A stretch of 64,000 nt of DNA. Origin: Modicisalibacter xianhensis. Its GTDB lineage: Bacteria; Pseudomonadota; Gammaproteobacteria; Pseudomonadales; Halomonadaceae. The position numbers and the translations under genes are program-made. Below are positions 53,932 to 61,548 of this stretch, piece by piece (position 1 is the first letter of the stretch; the number at the start of each line of letters is the position of its first letter). The notes below the pieces were generated by a model. The model was given only the letters and a program-made list of their open reading frames with translations, made no database searches and was not told the DNA's origin. The stretch is taken from NCBI RefSeq assembly GCF_900113605.1, contig NZ_FOPY01000003.1, forward strand, positions 1 to 64,000, read 5' to 3'.

Positions 53932-54327
53932 ATGACCGATGCGAAGCATATCACCGAGAACATCGATGCCATCCTCGAGGTGGCCAAGCGGATCAAGGCG
54001 GGGAAGGGCCGCTATACCCGCACGCTCGAGCAGGAGCAAGAGGCCCGCGACGCCGTGAAATCCCTTCAGCGTGAGGCGCATGCCGCGACCACCGCCATGG
54101 TCAACGACGAAGACACGAGCCAGCATCGCGACCTCGCGGACATCCAACGAGACCTGCTCAAGGCGCATAACAAGGTCGATAAGGCCATCGACAAGAGTCA
54201 CGATGACGTGACTGCGATGGACAATGCCTGCGAGGCCTTGCTGGCCCTCATGAATGAGCCGGCAGAGAAAACAGACGGAAGCGACGGGGCGAGTGCCAGG
54301 TTCAAGGAAAGCGCAGCGGCTGCCTGA
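53932..54327 (+). CDS. Hypothetical small helical, highly charged protein
   Basis: 131 residues from ATG 53932, GGGAG about 7 nt upstream. The sequence is almost entirely predicted helix with many Asp, Glu, Lys, Arg and Ala (ENIDAILEVAKRIKAGKGRYTRTLEQEQEARDAV). No membrane segment or catalytic motif is visible. It may form coiled coils. I do not recognise a family. Confidence 0.6.
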   Translation: MTDAKHITENIDAILEVAKRIKAGKGRYTRTLEQEQEARDAVKSLQREAHAATTAMVNDEDTSQHRDLADIQRDLLKAHNKVDKAIDKSHDDVTAMDNACEALLALMNEPAEKTDGSDGASARFKESAAAA

Positions 54328-54342
54328 TTCACGGCATGCCGT

Positions 54343-55206
54343 TCAGGGCTTTCTCGCAATGCCGTAAACGCCGACGACCTCTTCGTTTACAAGGATCGGC
54401 AGGTTGATGATAGTGACAGGGTAGATATTGCCATTCGCACTGATGGCCCTGATGTTGTATTGCTGCTGCTTCCCTTTCACTGCGTTGCGAAACGCCTTGT
54501 CGACACGGGGAAGGTCCTCGGCAACGACGAAGCGGGAAAAGTGTTGACCGAGTAGCGTGTCCCGCGTATATCCGGTCAGGGCCAGGCCCGCCGGGTTGAC
54601 CTCCTCGACATGCCCGGTCAGATCGAGAGAGAACACCCCATCTGGATGACAGGTGAATAGCGATTGGTAACGCTGCTGGGTGATACGGTGGGCCTGCCGC
54701 GCCTCGTCGCGCTCGATGGCTAACGCAACCAGGGCGGTAGCGCGTGACATCAAGTCGATTTCTCGCCGGCTGGGCGGGCCGGGGACGCGGTAGAAGACGG
54801 CAAATGTCCCCAGCAAGACACGCTCCCGGGACAGCACCGGGTAGGCCCAGCATGCCCGCAGGCCATTCTGCTCGATGAACTCATGGGGAACCGACGAGAA
54901 GCTGTCGTGGCGTACATCCTCGCTGACCACCAGTTGCTTGAGAAAGGCGGCGCGACAGCAGATGTCCTCATTGGGACCGATGGGCAGGGTCCGCATGTCC
55001 CGTTGGCATGCCTCGGGCAGGTTGCCTGCTGCGAAGCGAAGCGTCTGTGACTCGCCATCGAAGAGCATCACCTTGCTGAGTGAGCTCGGGATCATTGAAT
55101 TCGTCAATTCGCAGATGGCCAGTAACGTGCCGCTTAGCGGTTCATCCCGTGCAATCAGGTCCTGAATGGATTGCTGAGCTTGTAATTCCCGCCTGATTCC
55201 CCACAT
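54343..55206 (-). CDS. GAF-PAS sensor protein without output domain
   Basis: 287 residues. An N-terminal GAF domain (about 20-160: LLAICELTNSMIPSSLSKVML, GLRACWAYPVLSRERVLLGTFAVFY) and a C-terminal PAS domain (about 170-285: YQSLFTCHPDGVFSLDLTGHVEEVNPAG). The protein ends right at the PAS C-cap (GVYGIARKP), where GGDEF, EAL or kinase domains usually follow. Either it is a stand-alone sensor acting by interaction or it has lost its output domain. The preceding gene is convergent (16-nt gap). Confidence 0.82.
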   Translation of the reverse strand: MWGIRRELQAQQSIQDLIARDEPLSGTLLAICELTNSMIPSSLSKVMLFDGESQTLRFAAGNLPEACQRDMRTLPIGPNEDICCRAAFLKQLVVSEDVRHDSFSSVPHEFIEQNGLRACWAYPVLSRERVLLGTFAVFYRVPGPPSRREIDLMSRATALVALAIERDEARQAHRITQQRYQSLFTCHPDGVFSLDLTGHVEEVNPAGLALTGYTRDTLLGQHFSRFVVAEDLPRVDKAFRNAVKGKQQQYNIRAISANGNIYPVTIINLPILVNEEVVGVYGIARKP

Positions 55207-55279
55207 GGCACTACCTGGATCGCTTCGGTTTTAATTTTACTTAGAGTGCCTTTTTATTACTCGCCTAACAAGGGCAGCA

Positions 55280-55316
55280 AACGGGCCCTCGCCGAACTAT
55301 CGGCGGGGCCCGTTTG
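55280..55316 (-). terminator. Terminator downstream of the GT2 gene
   Basis: AAACGGGCCC-(T)-CGCCGA pairs with TCGGCGGGGCCCGTTT around an ACTA loop with a single bulged T. It closes the minus-strand glycosyltransferase gene. Sequence and flanks (CAGCAAACGGGCCC) are close to the hairpin at 51741. Confidence 0.7.
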
Positions 55317-55342
55317 CGTTCTGGGCTGGGCTCATGCGCCGT

Positions 55343-56203
55343 TTACACGCGCAGGGGTTTGCTCAGCCCGGTTTTCATCAGCACGATGGCTTTGAACTTG
55401 CAGACCTTTATATAGTAGGCAAGCAGAAAGGCCACGCCTTTTTCGAGTAGTGTGAGGTTTGTCATGCCTGCCAGGGAGCGGGCGGTACCGATGGGCGGCA
55501 TGAAACCGCGCAGGAACCACAGGCGTGGCAGTCGATAGAGCTCACCGCCCGCCACCCGCAGGGCCTTCTTGCGCACTTCTTCCATGCTGGCGCGGGCTGG
55601 ATGATAGACGATACTGTCTTCGCAGTAGTGCAGCGAGAACCCCCGTTGGGTTGCCCGCCGATTCCATTCGAAATCCCCGCCCGACATCATTTCCTGATTG
55701 AAATGCCCCACCTGGTCGAAGACACGCCGGTAGGTCACCAGATTAGCGGTCACTGAGTGGCCGTCCGCCGCGTAGCCTTTCTGGTCGAAGGCGAAGGCCT
55801 TTTCGTAGGTGTGCGCCAGGTTATATCCCGAGCTGGGGAAGAACACCTCGACGTGACCCGCAACGCGATCGACCTTTCTCTCATCTAGACAGTGCACGGC
55901 GGCTTCCAGCCAGTGCTTGTCCGGCAGGCAGTCGGCATCCGTGAAGGCCAGGATGTCGCCCTTGGCGATCTGCAACGCAGCGTTGCGTGCCGCATAGGAG
56001 CCGGGCTTGGGTTCTTGAATGACCTGGCAGGGAAAGTCCGGCCGGTAGTTGGCACTTTTCTCGTCATTGTCCACGACGATGATTTCGTAACGATCCCGGG
56101 GATAGGTCTGCAGGGACAAGGCATCAAGACACTGCTCGGCTTTGTGCCAATCCCTGTAGACGGGAATGATGACGCTAACGAACGGTTGGCGATTGTCGGT
56201 CAT
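55343..56203 (-). CDS. GT2-family glycosyltransferase
   Basis: 286 residues from ATG 56203. GT-A fold: VSVIIPVYRDWHKAEQCLDAL, IVVDNDEKSANYRPDF, the AFTDADCLPDKHW DXD-type metal site, and the GGDFEWNRRATQRGF acceptor-side motif. Two C-terminal hydrophobic segments suggest membrane association. It is divergent from the second glycan cluster and likely adds a sugar to that polymer. Confidence 0.88.
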   Translation of the reverse strand: MTDNRQPFVSVIIPVYRDWHKAEQCLDALSLQTYPRDRYEIIVVDNDEKSANYRPDFPCQVIQEPKPGSYAARNAALQIAKGDILAFTDADCLPDKHWLEAAVHCLDERKVDRVAGHVEVFFPSSGYNLAHTYEKAFAFDQKGYAADGHSVTANLVTYRRVFDQVGHFNQEMMSGGDFEWNRRATQRGFSLHYCEDSIVYHPARASMEEVRKKALRVAGGELYRLPRLWFLRGFMPPIGTARSLAGMTNLTLLEKGVAFLLAYYIKVCKFKAIVLMKTGLSKPLRV

Positions 56204-56215
56204 GGGAGCCTGCAA

Positions 56216-56586
56216 CAGTGCTTAGCAGTTTATGTTTTTCTTTATTAAAAAATAGCCCAGCCCAACGTAACGGGGAAGATGAGATCGCATCATGCTATCC
56301 GCTAGGTAGGGCATAAAGTGGAATCCCTACGTGGAAATGGCTCGCCAGAAAACTCTACTGATCTGGCTAATAACGCCAACAGGACAAGTATCGCTACTTT
56401 TTTTGAAAATTAAGTGATTGAAAGTTACTTCCTTGACCGTTGTGCAACCAGTGCGTAATTAAATGAGTAGGGATCATAACAGAGCGAGAGTTCATCGCCG
56501 GCTGGATTGAAAGGCGGCACTCGCTGATAACGATGCGCTGCACGGAAGTTCGCAAAGCGCCAACGACAAGATAGCTAGGGAAAACT
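56216..56586. other. Intergenic region between divergent glycan genes
   Basis: 370 nt without a gene. The only pattern noted is an inverted repeat GTAGGG/CCCTAC (56306-56311 and 56325-56330). It probably holds the divergent promoters of the GT2 gene and the epimerase-led operon. Confidence 0.4.
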
Positions 56587-57633
56587 GTGAAAATACTGAT
56601 CATCGGTAATATGGGCTATGTGGGCGCCGCCGTGGTTCGTGGGTTGGCGCAGGCCCACCCGTCGGCCACGCTTCATGGTTACGATAATGGATATTTTGCC
56701 CATTGCCTGACCGGCGCGAATTATCTACCCGAACGTTACCTTGCGTGCCAGTTCTTCGGTGATGTGCGTTCCCTTTCTCCAGAACGGCTCGAGGGCTACG
56801 ATGCCGTCGTGCAGCTCGCTGCGGTCTCCAATGACCCGATGGGGTCGCGTTTCGCGGCAGCTACTGCGGAAATCAACCAGCATGCCACGGTTGCCACCGC
56901 CCAGGCTGCAGCCAAGGCGGGGGTCAGCAACTACGTCTTTGCCTCGAGTTGCAGCGTGTATGGCGTTGCCTTGGGTGGCCCGCGCTGCGAGACGGATGAA
57001 ATCGCCCCGCTGACGGACTATGCCAAGTCCAAGATTGGTGCCGAGGAAGCGCTGGCCGGCATCGAAGGGGACATGGTCATCACCAGCCTGCGCTTTGCCA
57101 CGGCGTGCGGCATGTCCGACCGCTTGCGTCTCGATCTGGTGCTCAATGATTTTGTGGCCTGCGCCCTGAGCCAGAAGCAGATCACGGTGCTCAGCGATGG
57201 TTCGCCTTGGCGTCCCTTGATCGATGTGAGCGACATGGCTCGCGCCATCGATTGGGCGATACAGCGCAAGGCAAGCAACGGCGGCCGGATACTGCGCGTC
57301 AATACCGGATCGAACGCGCGCAATCATCAGGTCCGGGACCTGGCCCATGCCGTGGCGGATGCGGTGCCGGGCACTACGGTCAGTATCAATACCGATGCCC
57401 CGGTCGATAGCCGTTCCTACCAGGTCAATTTCGATCTTTATGCCAGCCTGGCACCCGATCATCAGCCGCAGATGACGCTAGCGGACTCGATCCATGGGCT
57501 GATCGACGGGCTCAAACGCATGAACTTCGCCGACAAGGAGTTTCGGGCATCGCCTCTCATGCGCCTGCATGTCCTGCAACGTCATATCGAAGAAGGCCGA
57601 CTTTCCGAAAGCCTGCATTGGCAGACTCACTAA
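56587..57633 (+). CDS. NAD-dependent sugar epimerase/dehydratase (extended SDR)
   Basis: 348 residues from GTG 56587. NAD-binding GNMGYVG at residues 7-13, the conserved VVQLAAVSNDPMG, the catalytic Ser in SSCSVYG and Tyr-Lys in DYAKSK. It acts on a nucleotide sugar; the exact reaction is unclear. The neighbouring rfbF-type gene suggests a CDP-sugar substrate (inference). First gene of a six- or seven-gene operon. Confidence 0.85.
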   Translation: MKILIIGNMGYVGAAVVRGLAQAHPSATLHGYDNGYFAHCLTGANYLPERYLACQFFGDVRSLSPERLEGYDAVVQLAAVSNDPMGSRFAAATAEINQHATVATAQAAAKAGVSNYVFASSCSVYGVALGGPRCETDEIAPLTDYAKSKIGAEEALAGIEGDMVITSLRFATACGMSDRLRLDLVLNDFVACALSQKQITVLSDGSPWRPLIDVSDMARAIDWAIQRKASNGGRILRVNTGSNARNHQVRDLAHAVADAVPGTTVSINTDAPVDSRSYQVNFDLYASLAPDHQPQMTLADSIHGLIDGLKRMNFADKEFRASPLMRLHVLQRHIEEGRLSESLHWQTH

Positions 57634-57681
57634 TAACCAAGAAACAAGCGTTTCGGATAAATGCTCACGGAGGGATGCATC

Positions 57682-58458
57682 ATGAAAGTGGTCATATTTG
57701 CTGGCGGCTATGGCACGCGCTTGAGTGAGGAAACTGCCATATGTCCCAAGCCGATGGTGGAAATCGGTGGTCGGCCAATAATCTGGCACATCATGAAAAC
57801 GTATGCCCATTATGGCTTCAAGGACTTTGTCATTCTGGGTGGTTATAAAGTCGATTATATTCGCAATTACTTCTTGAATTATCGCGGAAACTTGACCGAT
57901 TACACCATCGACTTGAAAACCGGCAACATTGATTGGCTCCAGAGCGTCAATGAAGACTGGAAAGTGACCGTGCTAGATACCGGGGATGGGGCCATGACCG
58001 GAGGGCGCCTCAAGAAGGCGATGCCGTTGCTGATGGATGGCTCTTTCTGCCTGACTTACGGCGATGGGGTCAGCGACATCAACATTCCTGCACTCATCGA
58101 TACCCATAAGTCAGCGGGTAACTGGTGCACCTTGACGGCGGTCACCCAGCCCGGCCGCTTCGGCGCCCTGCGATTCGACGAGGGGTCGAGTCGCGTCAAG
58201 GGCTTTCGGGAGAAGGGAGAGAAGGATGGCGGCTTGATCAATGGCGGTTACTTCGTCTGCGAGCCGGAAGTCTTCGAATTGATCGACGATAGCCAGACGA
58301 CATGGGAAAACGAGCCCCTCGAGCGCATGGTCAAGCTTGGCAAGCTGGGCTACTACCATCACGACGGCTATTGGCAGTGCATGGACTCGCTGCGCGACAA
58401 GCGGGTACTGGAAACGGCCTGGGAAACCAATCCGCCCTGGAAGGTCTGGAGCGATTGA
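57682..58458 (+). CDS. rfbF: Glucose-1-phosphate cytidylyltransferase
   Basis: 258 residues from ATG 57682, with GGAGGG about 8 nt upstream. Nucleotidyltransferase signature MKVVIFAGGYGTRLSEET, CPKPMVEIGGRPIIWHIM, LTYGDGVSDINI and the GYWQCMDSLRDK tail match RfbF. It makes CDP-glucose, normally the precursor of 3,6-dideoxyhexoses. The next enzyme of that path, CDP-glucose 4,6-dehydratase, is not seen in the window. Confidence 0.92.
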   Translation: MKVVIFAGGYGTRLSEETAICPKPMVEIGGRPIIWHIMKTYAHYGFKDFVILGGYKVDYIRNYFLNYRGNLTDYTIDLKTGNIDWLQSVNEDWKVTVLDTGDGAMTGGRLKKAMPLLMDGSFCLTYGDGVSDINIPALIDTHKSAGNWCTLTAVTQPGRFGALRFDEGSSRVKGFREKGEKDGGLINGGYFVCEPEVFELIDDSQTTWENEPLERMVKLGKLGYYHHDGYWQCMDSLRDKRVLETAWETNPPWKVWSD

Positions 58459-58504
58459 CCCTGCCTCGCCAAGCCCGATCACTTCTCAACAGACGACACT
58501 ATAG

Positions 58505-59812
58505 ATGATCATTATCGATACTGGCCTTGCCAAGCGGCAGGCGGAAGGGAATCCCATTCGGGTCGGTATGGTGGGTGCCGGATTTCAGGCCAGCGGTATC
58601 GGCCTGCAAATCATCACCGCCACACCGGGAATGCAGTTATGCGCCATCGCCAACCGTAACCTGCCGGCGGCGATCAATGTTTTCGGACAAGTCGATATCC
58701 AGCCGGTGCATTGCGATACCCAGGACGAACTGGAGGCCGCCATCGCTGCCGGCCGCCCGGCCGTTACCGAGGATGCCGTCGCCCTGGCACGCGCTGGCGG
58801 GCTCGATGCGATCATCGAGGTGACCGGCTCGGTGGAATTTGCTGCCCATGCCGTACTGGCCGCGCTGGAAAGCGGCAAGCATGTCATCCAGATGAATGCC
58901 GAGCTGGACGGCACCATCGGTCCCATCCTCAAGGCCAAGGCGGATGCGGCCGGGGTCATTTATACATTTTCCGATGGCGATCAGCCAGGCGTGCAGATGA
59001 ACCTGTATCGTTTCGTGGCCGGCCTGGGCGTGACACCGGTGCTGTGCGGCAATATCAAGGGCTTGCACGACCCCTATCGCAACCCTGCCACCCAGGAGAG
59101 CTTTGCCAAGCGCTGGGGTCAGAAGCCGGCGATGGTCGCCTCGTTTGCCGATGGCACCAAGATCTCGTTCGAACAGGCCATCGTTGCCAATGGGACGGAC
59201 ATGCAAGTGGCCCGGCGTGGCATGCTCGGCCCGGATTTTTCGAATGGCAATCCCGGCTCGCCGCTGGTACCGATCGAAGAGACCGTATCGGCATTCGAAC
59301 CGCACCTGAATCCCGATGGACCCGGATTGGTGGATTATGTCGTCGGAGCGCGACCGGGGCCGGGCGTGTTCGTCCTCGGTACGTTGGAAAACCCCAGGCA
59401 GCGGCACTACCTGGAGCTCTACAAGCTGGGCAAGGGGCCCTATTACTGCTTCTACACGCCGTATCATCTGTGCCACTTCGAAGTGCCGACCTCCGTGGCC
59501 CGGGCGGTGCTGTTCAATGATGCCGTGCTGGCGCCCAGGGCGGGGCCGAAGGTCGGGGTCATTGCCGTGGCCAAGAAGGATCTGGCCGAGGGCGAGACGA
59601 TCGAGGAGTTCGGAGGCTTCGAGGTGTATGGCGTGGCCGAGAACATGACGGCCATTCGCCAGGAACAGCTGTTACCGGTCGGGTTGGCGCTGGGCTGCCG
59701 CCTGGCAAGGCCGGTAGCGAAAGATACGCCGCTGACATTCGATGATGTCGTTGTGCCTGCCGGCCGATTGATCGATCGCCTTTATGCCGAGCAGGAACAT
59801 CTCTTTGCCTGA
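58505..59812 (+). CDS. NAD(P)-binding dehydrogenase-like protein with SAF domain
   Basis: 435 residues. N-terminal Rossmann domain (IRVGMVGAGFQASGIGLQII, IIEVTGSVEF) of the homoserine dehydrogenase-like/Gfo-Idh type, and a C-terminal SAF-like domain (IGVIAVAKKDLAEGETIEEFGG ... PVGLALGC). Proteins of this shape travel with sugar nucleotide genes. The reaction is not known. It follows rfbF by 46 nt and precedes an RmlC-like epimerase, so a step in the same sugar pathway is likely. Confidence 0.78.
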   Translation: MIIIDTGLAKRQAEGNPIRVGMVGAGFQASGIGLQIITATPGMQLCAIANRNLPAAINVFGQVDIQPVHCDTQDELEAAIAAGRPAVTEDAVALARAGGLDAIIEVTGSVEFAAHAVLAALESGKHVIQMNAELDGTIGPILKAKADAAGVIYTFSDGDQPGVQMNLYRFVAGLGVTPVLCGNIKGLHDPYRNPATQESFAKRWGQKPAMVASFADGTKISFEQAIVANGTDMQVARRGMLGPDFSNGNPGSPLVPIEETVSAFEPHLNPDGPGLVDYVVGARPGPGVFVLGTLENPRQRHYLELYKLGKGPYYCFYTPYHLCHFEVPTSVARAVLFNDAVLAPRAGPKVGVIAVAKKDLAEGETIEEFGGFEVYGVAENMTAIRQEQLLPVGLALGCRLARPVAKDTPLTFDDVVVPAGRLIDRLYAEQEHLFA

Positions 59813-59844
59813 GTTTGGCTGATATCTTTTCCTGGGAGAATGTG

Positions 59845-60393
59845 ATGATTTTCCATCCGACGACATTGAACGATGCCTGGTTGATCGAACTTGAGCCAAG
59901 AGGCGATCAGCGAGGTTATTTTGCACGCACCATGTGTCAGGAAGAATTTGAAAAACAGGGTTTGATTAGTCGGTTCGTACAGCAAAATACGTCATTTTCA
60001 TCCGAGCGTGGCACATTGCGTGGACTACACTATCAAAAACGGCCGCATGGGGAAGCCAAGCTGATACGTTGTCTGCGTGGTTCGATAGTGGACATTATTG
60101 TCGATGTCAGGGAGGAGTCGTCGACTTACCTGCAACATCAGATTTTCGAGCTGACAGACAAGAACTTTTATCAACTCTATGTGCCGCCAGGCTTCGCTCA
60201 CTCGTTTCAGACGCTGACCGATAACGTGGAAGTCAGTTATCTGGTTTCGGCGCCATATACGCCCGAAGCCGAGCGGGGATTACGATATAACGATGAAAGG
60301 CTAAACATAAATTGGCCCGTTCCGGTGACGGTAATTTCAGAAAAAGATAAAAACTGGCCTTTGATTGTCGATCAGGAACTTCCTCTTTATTGA
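59845..60393 (+). CDS. dTDP-4-dehydrorhamnose 3,5-epimerase-like protein
   Basis: 182 residues, a cupin of the RmlC/RfbC family. It has the catalytic His in GTLRGLHYQKRPHGEAKLIRC and the later Tyr region in LYVPPGFAHSFQTL. GGGAG precedes ATG 59845. In this cluster the substrate may be a 4-keto CDP- or dTDP-sugar; no rmlA or rmlB is near. 3- or 5-epimerisation of the keto sugar is the family reaction. Confidence 0.85.
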   Translation: MIFHPTTLNDAWLIELEPRGDQRGYFARTMCQEEFEKQGLISRFVQQNTSFSSERGTLRGLHYQKRPHGEAKLIRCLRGSIVDIIVDVREESSTYLQHQIFELTDKNFYQLYVPPGFAHSFQTLTDNVEVSYLVSAPYTPEAERGLRYNDERLNINWPVPVTVISEKDKNWPLIVDQELPLY

Positions 60394-60448
60394 AAAATGA
60401 GTGTGAGGTCATGGTCTGAATACGCAGGTGCCGGTGGGAGAGAATCAC

Positions 60449-61480
60449 ATGGGGAAGGTGGTAGCGGTCATCCTGACTTACAATCGTAAGGAGTTGCTCG
60501 AGAAGGCACTGGCTGCCGTCTATGCGCAGACACGGCCTTGCGATGGCGTCATCGTGGTGGATAACGCCAGTGAGGATGGCACCCGGCAGATGCTGAACGA
60601 GTCTGCCTATCCCGGCCTGAAAGCCTACGTGCTGTCAGCCAACATCGGAGCCGCGGGTGGCTTCAATGCCGGGTTTCGCCTGGCCTACCAGCATGGCGCC
60701 GATTTCGTATGGATGATGGACGATGATGTCTTTCCCGAGCCGGATGCCTTGCAGCGTCTTCTCGACGCGGATGAGTTCCTGGCGCAGAAAGGCGTCGAGC
60801 ATAGCTATCTCTTGTCGACGGCTTACACGGAACATAGCCAGGTTACCAATACCCCCGAGGTCAGTCAGCTGACGAACGAGGTCGGCTACGGCAACTGGCC
60901 TGCCTTGGTCGAGCATGGCCTGATTCCCATACAGCGAGCGACTTTCGTCTCGATTCTCGTGCCCCGTCCAGTGTTGACCCGTCATGGGTTGCCCATAGCC
61001 TCGATGTTCATTTGGGGAGAAGACTATGAATACACCCTCCGTATAAGTCGCAAGCGTCCGGGGTTTCTTGTCGGCAACAGCAGGGTTCAGCATGTACGCC
61101 AGAAGAGCGGTGCCCAGAACCTGCTCAAGGAAGAGAATCCTTCAAGACTGAAATTTCACCGGCACCACGTCAGGAACAATATCTTCATCGCCAGAAAATA
61201 CTTTTCCACCCGCAAGTTGCTTGGGGTTATCTGGTTTTCCCTGAAAACTTTGTCCAAGCTCTTGCGTAGAGCGGAACTTGCCAAGTCCAGGGTGCTGGTT
61301 CATGGAATGATCGAAGGTTTGAGTTTCTATCCCGCCGAGGAATCGGTGAACTCCCCGTTCGACAATCTGAAAGTCAAGGCATTGCCGGTCGAGAGTCTTT
61401 TTTCACAACGTCAATCACCGCCGGGTTTCGATAGAGCTATGCCACCTGTAATTGAATCTCTACAGGGGAACTGTAGCTAG
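60449..61480 (+). CDS. GT2-family glycosyltransferase (GlfT2-like)
   Basis: 343 residues from ATG 60449, with GGGAG upstream. VVAVILTYNRKELLEKAL, VIVVDNASEDGTRQML, NIGAAGGFNAGF and the FVWMMDDDVFPEPDAL metal site match the branch that includes galactofuranosyl and rhamnosyl transferases. A C-terminal basic region follows. It probably extends the glycan made by this cluster. Confidence 0.88.
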   Translation: MGKVVAVILTYNRKELLEKALAAVYAQTRPCDGVIVVDNASEDGTRQMLNESAYPGLKAYVLSANIGAAGGFNAGFRLAYQHGADFVWMMDDDVFPEPDALQRLLDADEFLAQKGVEHSYLLSTAYTEHSQVTNTPEVSQLTNEVGYGNWPALVEHGLIPIQRATFVSILVPRPVLTRHGLPIASMFIWGEDYEYTLRISRKRPGFLVGNSRVQHVRQKSGAQNLLKEENPSRLKFHRHHVRNNIFIARKYFSTRKLLGVIWFSLKTLSKLLRRAELAKSRVLVHGMIEGLSFYPAEESVNSPFDNLKVKALPVESLFSQRQSPPGFDRAMPPVIESLQGNCS

Positions 61481-61548
61481 TAAACATTCTATTTCCTGAA
61501 AAGCTTGAGACATGGAAGTGGTGGTGGCGTGTTACAGGGGTATGTTCC

